Shown piece after piece: positions 1 to 4,646 of a stretch of 6,891 bases of DNA. Location: the NCBI GenBank assembly GCA_020355945.1, contig CP070627.1:5031178-5038068 (forward strand), given 5' to 3'. Source of the stretch: Candidatus Aminicenantota bacterium (lineage in GTDB: Bacteria; Acidobacteriota; Aminicenantia; UBA2199). Positions within the stretch are counted from its first letter, which is position 1. Each line of letters opens with the position of its first letter. A model generated the notes under the pieces. The model saw only the letters and a program-made list of their open reading frames with translations, ran no database searches and was not told the origin of the DNA. The position numbers and the translations under genes were made by a program.

Positions 1-1248
1 GGTCACTTGAAGAGAATCTTTCCTGGAGAAATCATAATACTGGAAAGTAAAATCCCCATCCATCCGCAGCATCAAAGGAAAAATAGAAATCGCAGCAAAA
101 AAAATAACCAACAGTACCGTACCCCAATTCCAGGTGTTTTTCCATCCCCCGGTTTGACCGGCTCTCTTTTTCCCGGTATAAATGATAAAAGGAACAAATA
201 CCAGGATGATAAAAATCTCTACAAAAAGAGAAATATAACCGGCCATAAAAAGGAGAGAAACCATGAACAACAGGAGTAAAGTCCCATTAAACCGGTTCTT
301 AAGATAAAGATAAATGCCAATGGATAACACCAAAATAGTAAAAAATACAATAATATAGTAAATATTCATCCCCAGGAAATAACGATTAGGTTCGTAAACA
401 ATGGAGGCAATGGGCTTATCTCCACGAGCCGGCACCAGGATTTTATTTAAACCGGTAGAGATATTCCGGGTTTCCCGGTATTCGATCGTAAAGGGTTTAT
501 TCAACAGGGTATGTAAAGTGACCATCTCTCCTTTTTTCTGCCCGGGTCTTTTAATAGATACCTGGAAAGAGCGGCCCAGCGGATATTGACGGTTGATTTT
601 CAACACCTTGATTTTCTCTTTGCCATTGATCTCGATCTCATCGCTCGGCTGCAGGGTCAGCTTGTTAAGGTACCGCCCGTTTAAATCCACCTGTCGCTTT
701 TCACTGATGTTCTGTACAAAGAAATCTTTCTCATTTAATATCATTCGCAGATGGGCTTTGTCCGAAGAATTATTTTCTATAGTAATGTCGGAATCTTCTT
801 TGGAATTTCCAATAATGATTTCTTTTTTATTCGGCTCAATTTTAAAGTCGTACTTTTCAATGAAATAATTGGAATCCGATTTAAAATCTTTGCTCAGTAA
901 AAAGAAAAGAGCAACCACTACAATAGTAATCAGTGCCATCCCCAGGAAAGAATGAACAATGAAAGATGATTCCATCTCCGCGGCTGGCTGCGGAGGTTCT
1001 TTTGTCTGTTCTTTGGTCTTTGCTGACTTTCGAAACATACCCAGCAGCATAAAAAGCAAGGCAATAACCGTAAACACAATCATCATCCGGGATTTAAGTA
1101 AAACGATTAAAGCAATTAATGCAATACATGTAAACACCAACAATTTCGCGTCCGGTCTCCGCTTCCTGCTGAAAAGAACCACATAAGAATACACCAACCA
1201 GAAGCCCCAGGAGAAGTAAACCAGGATTTGCAGCAATTTGTCCATCAT
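1..1248 (-). CDS. Multi-pass membrane protein with an FHA-like domain, C-terminus cut by window edge
   Basis: 416 codons are open from the ATG at 1248 to the left edge, with no stop. I see eight hydrophobic segments at about residues 8-27, 35-52, 55-72, 98-118, 294-315, 321-340, 341-357 and 375-394. Between segments 4 and 5 lies a beta-rich region. Residues about 132-218 resemble an FHA fold: IIIG at 144-147, SDI at 153-155, KAHL at 164-167, LNGRYLN at 189-195 and DEIEING at 203-209. The Arg that normally follows the first Gly is Asn148, and the usual SRxH is SDKAH, so phosphothreonine binding is doubtful. Basic loops after segments 1, 3, 5 and 7 put the FHA-like region outside the cytoplasm by the positive-inside rule. 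A second small beta domain may span 222-286. The gene is coupled to the upstream gene: ATG directly follows its TAA, and an AAGGA site lies five bases before it. A second ATG at 1245 is also possible. An FHA-extended RodA/FtsW-type protein is one idea, but the diagnostic part is not in the window. Confidence 0.8.
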   Translation of the reverse strand, partial: MMDKLLQILVYFSWGFWLVYSYVVLFSRKRRPDAKLLVFTCIALIALIVLLKSRMMIVFTVIALLFMLLGMFRKSAKTKEQTKEPPQPAAEMESSFIVHSFLGMALITIVVVALFFLLSKDFKSDSNYFIEKYDFKIEPNKKEIIIGNSKEDSDITIENNSSDKAHLRMILNEKDFFVQNISEKRQVDLNGRYLNKLTLQPSDEIEINGKEKIKVLKINRQYPLGRSFQVSIKRPGQKKGEMVTLHTLLNKPFTIEYRETRNISTGLNKILVPARGDKPIASIVYEPNRYFLGMNIYYIIVFFTILVLSIGIYLYLKNRFNGTLLLLFMVSLLFMAGYISLFVEIFIILVFVPFIIYTGKKRAGQTGGWKNTWNWGTVLLVIFFAAISIFPLMLRMDGDFTFQYYDFSRKDSLQVT

Positions 1249-3264
1249 TTATTTCCTTAAAACGCTTTCACTCAGTTGGATTTTCCTGAGGATACTTTTT
1301 TGTATATTGGCGCTGAGGGGAGACTCCATGACCACAGGTACAATGTATTTAAAAACCCGGTTGCCGATGATGACCAGGTCATTATTTTCCAATACCGCCC
1401 AATTGGCGAATTCCTTTAAATTTTTTGCCAGGGTGGATACCTCTAACTGGTCCGTGAGGTTATTGGCCAGTGCTTTTTTGATATTTGCCAGGAAAGCGGC
1501 TAATTTTTCTTCCCCGGGCACCGGATCGAGGATGGAAGGACGAACCAGGGAATTCTCCAGGTTTTTTGTTTTTAAAAGGTAGATGGGATAACTGAGAGAA
1601 ACGTTATAAAGACAGTGCCTGGGCACGTCATCTATATTTTCTTTAAGCAAGAAGCCATGATCCCTGGAGGTGCCGATTCTCCAGAAATCATCGTCCCGTT
1701 TATTCAAGCGGATGAGTTGCTCATAGGTACTGTCTTCCTGCTTGCTTAAGTCATCCAGGGGTTCTCTGCCAAAGATATAAAAATCCGATTTCAACCAAAT
1801 TCTCTCTACTACATTGGTTTTTAATTCCCAGGCAAAATATAATTTCAATATTTTATTGTCTATTTGTGACAGGAAGATATCGGAAATTGAATAGTGGATA
1901 CTGTCCAGTTTGATTGAATAATCGATGCGGTCGCTGATTTTTCGTTTGTAGATTTTTTCTTCTCTATCCGGGGCCAGGATGGAGACTTCATCATCGATAC
2001 TATTGGTGTAAAACTGGACACTTTTCTTTTCATCTCCGATAGTCATCATATAAGAAGAAATGTCATCGTTTTTAGGCCTGGGCAGCAGGATCATTTCACT
2101 TTCCAGGTAGGGTAAGGACTCTTCCTCCGGCCCACCTGGTTTTCCCGGTTCAGGCAATCCCGGTTTTTCCGGGATGCCGGGTTTTCGTTCATATGTCCGA
2201 ACCTGGACCTGTATTTTTTCTTCCCGGGTTTCCCTGGCTGGCAATAAAGTGGGAACATCTTCCCCGGACATTTCAGTCTCATCTTTAAGAGGTTGAGCCA
2301 CTTCCCCGGAAACCTCCGGGGCTGCTGTTTCTTCATATCCGGTGGTATCATAAGTAATCATCAGCTTGAGATCGCTTACCCCGGTACCGCTCAAATAATC
2401 GGGATTAATGGTATAGATTATTTTTTCACAGTCCGGTTCGGTTTTGGTTTTTACATCGGAACGGATATCAAGGCCCCGTACCTTTAAATCGCTGAAAAAC
2501 TTAAGATTTTTCCCGTCGTCGGCAATGCGAAAGTAGAAAAACCGGGACTCCTCCGGGCTGTACAATTCCGGTATAAACAGGTTGTGATACCATTCCCCAC
2601 CCACATAAAAATAAGCCCCTGCTTTAGGGCTGTACTTTCCAAAGTAATTTCCTTCATAGGCATTTCGATCGGTTTTTTTATTTTCTTCCCCGGATTCTTT
2701 TGAACAATTGACTTTAACGGTGCAAAGCGGTTCCCCTTCGGTATTAAAATTTGCAAAACCGCCGGCAATAATTAATAGTTCTCCTTTTTTCAAGTTATAG
2801 GGGCGGCGAATGGTTGTAATTGCTTTTCGTTGATATCTCCTGCACACTTCTTCTTCATTTACAAAATGAATTTTTTTCAAGTCTAAATGGTATTCATCGT
2901 TTAACTCATCAATCAATCGTTTTTCCCATTCTTGCCTACGGACATCAAATTGAATTTCGTAATCAGGAGGGTATACGATATAGAGGCCATTAACCTCCCG
3001 GATATTTCGTTTGATGTCATAAAAGAAGCGATTTCCCCTGACGTTTAATTTGACTACTTTTTCCTTTGGCAGGAACTCTTTATCAAAGGTCACGTTGATT
3101 TTCATCATCATGGCCGGTGAGAATTCCAGGTCACCCCCGGTATCTTCTTCCGAATACACTTCAGAGTTACCGATGACTAAATTGATGGCCTCCTGTGCTT
3201 TTTTCATTAATCCTTTGAAATAATTGCCAGCCTTTTGTTTTTCTTTGCTGTCTATGCTGCCCAT
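1249..3264 (-). CDS. Soluble protein with C-terminal split FHA-like domain
   Basis: 671 residues, with no signal peptide or membrane segment, so probably cytoplasmic. I chose the ATG at 3264 because GAGGTG lies six bases before it. A GTG three codons upstream (3273) is open but overlaps that site and has only a weak site of its own. Numbering below is from the GTG. Residues 5-40 are charged and helical. Residues about 55-150 form an alpha/beta region with a YPPDYEIQFD motif (101-110), faintly like the N-terminal domain of actinobacterial FhaA (DUF3662). Residues 150-310 are a beta-rich region I do not recognise. Residues 315-395 are a linker rich in Pro, Gly and Glu. The C-terminal part keeps FHA signatures: FGR at 501-503, TSRDH at 535-539, NVSLSYPIYLL at 557-567 and NDLVIIGN at 631-638. 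Spacing is wider than in ordinary FHA domains, with a helical stretch at about 585-628. The role is unknown. Coupling to the FHA-like membrane protein suggests a shared complex, perhaps binding phosphoproteins. The reading frame is secure; the domain calls are tentative. Confidence 0.85.
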   Translation of the reverse strand: MGSIDSKEKQKAGNYFKGLMKKAQEAINLVIGNSEVYSEEDTGGDLEFSPAMMMKINVTFDKEFLPKEKVVKLNVRGNRFFYDIKRNIREVNGLYIVYPPDYEIQFDVRRQEWEKRLIDELNDEYHLDLKKIHFVNEEEVCRRYQRKAITTIRRPYNLKKGELLIIAGGFANFNTEGEPLCTVKVNCSKESGEENKKTDRNAYEGNYFGKYSPKAGAYFYVGGEWYHNLFIPELYSPEESRFFYFRIADDGKNLKFFSDLKVRGLDIRSDVKTKTEPDCEKIIYTINPDYLSGTGVSDLKLMITYDTTGYEETAAPEVSGEVAQPLKDETEMSGEDVPTLLPARETREEKIQVQVRTYERKPGIPEKPGLPEPGKPGGPEEESLPYLESEMILLPRPKNDDISSYMMTIGDEKKSVQFYTNSIDDEVSILAPDREEKIYKRKISDRIDYSIKLDSIHYSISDIFLSQIDNKILKLYFAWELKTNVVERIWLKSDFYIFGREPLDDLSKQEDSTYEQLIRLNKRDDDFWRIGTSRDHGFLLKENIDDVPRHCLYNVSLSYPIYLLKTKNLENSLVRPSILDPVPGEEKLAAFLANIKKALANNLTDQLEVSTLAKNLKEFANWAVLENNDLVIIGNRVFKYIVPVVMESPLSANIQKSILRKIQLSESVLRK
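1254..1258 (-). promoter_or_regulatory. Ribosome binding site for the membrane protein gene, inside the upstream gene
   Basis: On the minus strand AAGGA is followed by AATAA and then ATG at 1248. The site lies within the last codons of the upstream gene, whose stop TAA (1251-1249) directly abuts this ATG. The arrangement suggests translational coupling. Spacing is five bases to the first ATG and eight to the second ATG at 1245, so the site does not decide between them. Confidence 0.5.
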
Positions 3265-3270
3265 TTTGTT

Positions 3271-3276
3271 CACCTC
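3271..3276 (-). promoter_or_regulatory. Ribosome binding site that decides the start at 3264
   Basis: GAGGTG on the minus strand, then AACAAA and ATG (3264-3262). The spacing of six bases is ideal for this ATG. The upstream GTG (3273-3271) is itself part of the binding site and is preceded only by TAACGAG, so it is a less likely start. Confidence 0.65.
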
Positions 3277-3284
3277 GTTAACAT

Positions 3285-3313
3285 ATTATATATGACAATG
3301 ATTTTTTTTTAAA
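3285..3313 (-). promoter_or_regulatory. Candidate promoter for the FHA-like gene pair
   Basis: On the minus strand a perfect TATAAT (3290-3285) stands 21 bases upstream of the ATG at 3264. Seventeen bases further upstream the best -35 match is only TTTAAA (3313-3308), followed by a run of nine A. A start near 3278 would give a leader of about 14 bases that still includes the GAGGTG site. AT-rich sequence produces such matches by chance, so confidence is low. If real, the pair is transcribed separately from the glycosyltransferase, which ends 154 bases upstream of the start. Confidence 0.35.
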
Positions 3314-3332
3314 GTCCTTTCCGGGGACGGTA

Positions 3333-3348
3333 CTTTACTTCTTTACTT
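3333..3348. repeat. Tandem 8-base direct repeat upstream of the FHA-like gene pair
   Basis: CTTTACTT occurs twice, head to tail and without mismatch (3333-3340 and 3341-3348). It lies about 45-60 bases upstream of the candidate -10 box at 3285-3290. Direct repeats in this position can bind a dimeric response regulator or similar activator, but no known consensus is recognised here. Confidence 0.6.
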
Positions 3349-3417
3349 TTTGGGGATAAGATGAGAACGTATATGGTGTCAGTTGAGGAGGAGGAGTAAT
3401 GAGTGTTTTAGGGCAAT

Positions 3418-4395
3418 TTATTTCGATCTAACAGCCCTCCACGTTTCTTTTACAATCGGCCAAACCCGATCGAATTGCCCGCGAAACAATCGCTTAACCA
3501 CCATCCCTAAAATATTAACCTTCACAGGGATAATCCATCTTATCTTTTGATGTTTTCTAAAATACCGGGTCAAAGAAGCCGCTTTAAACAAATCCGACTT
3601 CAAACTCTGTCCTCCCACCGAAGCGGAAAATTTATGATAAACCACGGCATTACTGGCCACCCCCAATTTCCACCCCTTTTTTAGGGCCCGCCTGGAAAAA
3701 TCCACATCCTCCCAATAAAAAAAGAACTTCTCATCCAACAAACCGATCTGTTCAATCACTTTTCGCTTAATAAAAAGACTGGTCCCTGATACATAGTCAA
3801 TCGCCCCGGGACCATGAAGGAATCGGTCTACCCCAAAAACCGTACCTATTTTCCCACCACCATAAGCCTGGATGTTAGCAGGCTGGGAAGCATGGTAAAT
3901 CACTGCTCCCACCAGGCCAAGTTTGTGGTCGGACTGCATCCGGTATACCAACTCTTTTAACGTATCGGCCGCAACCACGGTATCATTATTCAACACCCAG
4001 ATATAATCCGCATTTTTTTGCAAAGCATATTTTATACCCACATTATTCCCGGCAGAATAACCGGAGTTGGAATCGTTTTGGATCAAAACCAGGGGGATAT
4101 TTTCATCGTCTTTTTCTCCTCCCTGTTCCGCTTCTGTTTGATTGTAAAGGATATATGACAATGGTTTTTCAATAGGAGAAGAGATCAATGATTCTAATTC
4201 TTCATGAATCGCTTTACCGGTTGTTAGTCTTCCCTCTGCCCAATCTTTAAATTTTTCCATGGACCCGTCAGTGGATTGGTTATCGCAGACAATAACGCGA
4301 ATATGCGGGTAGTGGCTGCGGAGTACGCTTTCCAGGCACTGGATCGTATCTTCCCAGCCGTTCCAATTTAACAAAATTATATGAACCTTTTCCAT
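3418..4395 (-). CDS. Family 2 glycosyltransferase, rhamnosyltransferase-like
   Basis: 325 residues, about the usual length for this group. It should transfer a sugar from a nucleotide-activated donor to a growing surface glycan at the cytoplasmic face of the membrane. The GT-A fold signatures appear in order: NWNGW (10-14), CDNQSTDGS (37-45, nucleotide binding), NSGYSAGNN (110-118), LNNDT (135-139, at the metal-binding DxD position), VSGTSLFI (202-209) and FYWEDVDFSRR (226-236, with the ED pair expected of the catalytic base region). The layout matches WbbL/RfbF-type rhamnosyltransferases, but donor and acceptor cannot be read from sequence. The stretch between residues 46 and 104 is longer than in the shortest members and is charged; I believe such versions are common. 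There is no membrane segment; the C-terminus (278-325) is basic and may sit on the membrane. The ATG at 4395 is the only sensible start, yet no Shine-Dalgarno site precedes it. No other polysaccharide gene is visible nearby. Confidence 0.92.
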   Translation of the reverse strand: MEKVHIILLNWNGWEDTIQCLESVLRSHYPHIRVIVCDNQSTDGSMEKFKDWAEGRLTTGKAIHEELESLISSPIEKPLSYILYNQTEAEQGGEKDDENIPLVLIQNDSNSGYSAGNNVGIKYALQKNADYIWVLNNDTVVAADTLKELVYRMQSDHKLGLVGAVIYHASQPANIQAYGGGKIGTVFGVDRFLHGPGAIDYVSGTSLFIKRKVIEQIGLLDEKFFFYWEDVDFSRRALKKGWKLGVASNAVVYHKFSASVGGQSLKSDLFKAASLTRYFRKHQKIRWIIPVKVNILGMVVKRLFRGQFDRVWPIVKETWRAVRSK

Positions 4396-4404
4396 TATGA
4401 TATA

Positions 4405-4432
4405 ATTTTACAGGATTTTCAAAAAAAATCAA
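4405..4432 (-). promoter_or_regulatory. Candidate promoter of the glycosyltransferase gene
   Basis: On the minus strand TTGATT (4432-4427), a 16-base spacer and TAAAAT (4410-4405). The -10 box ends nine bases before the ATG at 4395, so transcription would begin only a few bases before the start codon. This agrees with the missing ribosome binding site and points to an almost leaderless mRNA. The -35 hexamer and spacer length are the same as in the divergent protease promoter. Confidence 0.5.
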
Positions 4433-4437
4433 CTACC

Positions 4438-4462
4438 CACAGCAATTCTCATTATTGCTGTG
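4438..4462. repeat. Inverted repeat, 9-base arms, possible operator or hairpin
   Basis: CACAGCAAT (4438-4446), a seven-base loop, then ATTGCTGTG (4454-4462), with perfectly complementary arms. It sits directly upstream of the glycosyltransferase -35 box. It could be a protein-binding dyad or an RNA hairpin. On the minus strand a run of eight T follows, but only after nine other bases, so it is a poor terminator. Confidence 0.65.
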
Positions 4463-4477
4463 AGCCTCAAATCCTTA

Positions 4478-4489
4478 TTTTTCGAAAAA
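4478..4489. repeat. 12-base perfect palindrome in the divergent promoter region
   Basis: TTTTTCGAAAAA is its own reverse complement. It lies midway between the two predicted promoters. The A/T tracts could bend DNA or form a small operator. Simple composition makes chance occurrence more likely than for the flanking dyads. Confidence 0.4.
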
Positions 4490-4496
4490 AAATTAA

Positions 4497-4510
4497 CACC
4501 TAATTAGGTG
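4497..4510. repeat. 14-base perfect palindrome next to the protease -35 box, candidate operator
   Basis: CACCTAATTAGGTG is its own reverse complement and ends three bases before the TTGATT of the protease promoter. GC-rich ends and an AT centre are typical of sites for dimeric helix-turn-helix regulators. No regulator gene is visible in the window. Confidence 0.6.
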
Positions 4511-4512
4511 AC

Positions 4513-4540
4513 TTGATTTTTTAATTCATTTTATTATACT
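4513..4540 (+). promoter_or_regulatory. Candidate sigma70-type promoter of the protease gene
   Basis: TTGATT (4513-4518), a 16-base spacer and TATACT (4535-4540). Transcription would start near 4547, giving an AT-rich leader of about 100 bases before the ATG at 4647. I see no strong hairpin or riboswitch in this leader. Confidence 0.5.
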
Positions 4541-4635
4541 TTTTAATTTCAAAGGCATTTTTTCCAGGTTAAGATTTTCTACAAAAATACAAGTCAATGA
4601 AACAGGCCGCGTGAACTAAAAAAAAATCTAAACAT

Positions 4636-4641
4636 AGGAGG
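4636..4641 (+). promoter_or_regulatory. Strong ribosome binding site of the protease gene
   Basis: A perfect AGGAGG five bases before the ATG at 4647. It fixes that start and contrasts with the glycosyltransferase gene, which has no such site. Confidence 0.85.
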
Positions 4642-4646
4642 TTCAT

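Noticed and set aside
401..1186. Plus-strand open frames within 401-589, 593-868 and 959-1186
   Set aside because: They are short, lack ribosome binding sites, and lie opposite the continuous membrane-protein frame with its coherent transmembrane pattern.
3314..3328. Possible terminator hairpin after the glycosyltransferase gene
   Set aside because: The arms GTCC and GGAC are only four bases long, and on the minus strand they are followed mainly by A rather than T.
3385..3431. Purine-rich (GAG)x4 followed by ATG and a 10-codon frame on the plus strand
   Set aside because: The run resembles a very strong ribosome binding site, but the frame is only 10 codons, no promoter is evident and it overlaps the end of the glycosyltransferase gene in antisense. 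Chance is the simpler explanation.
4084..4260. Apparent insertion between the nucleotide-binding motif and the NSGYSAGNN motif of the glycosyltransferase
   Set aside because: From memory, an extended charged stretch of this kind occurs in a common subgroup of family 2 glycosyltransferases, so I do not treat it as new.
4597..4614. Five-codon frame in the protease leader, a possible leader peptide
   Set aside because: It has no ribosome binding site, no run of one amino acid, and no alternative hairpins around it.
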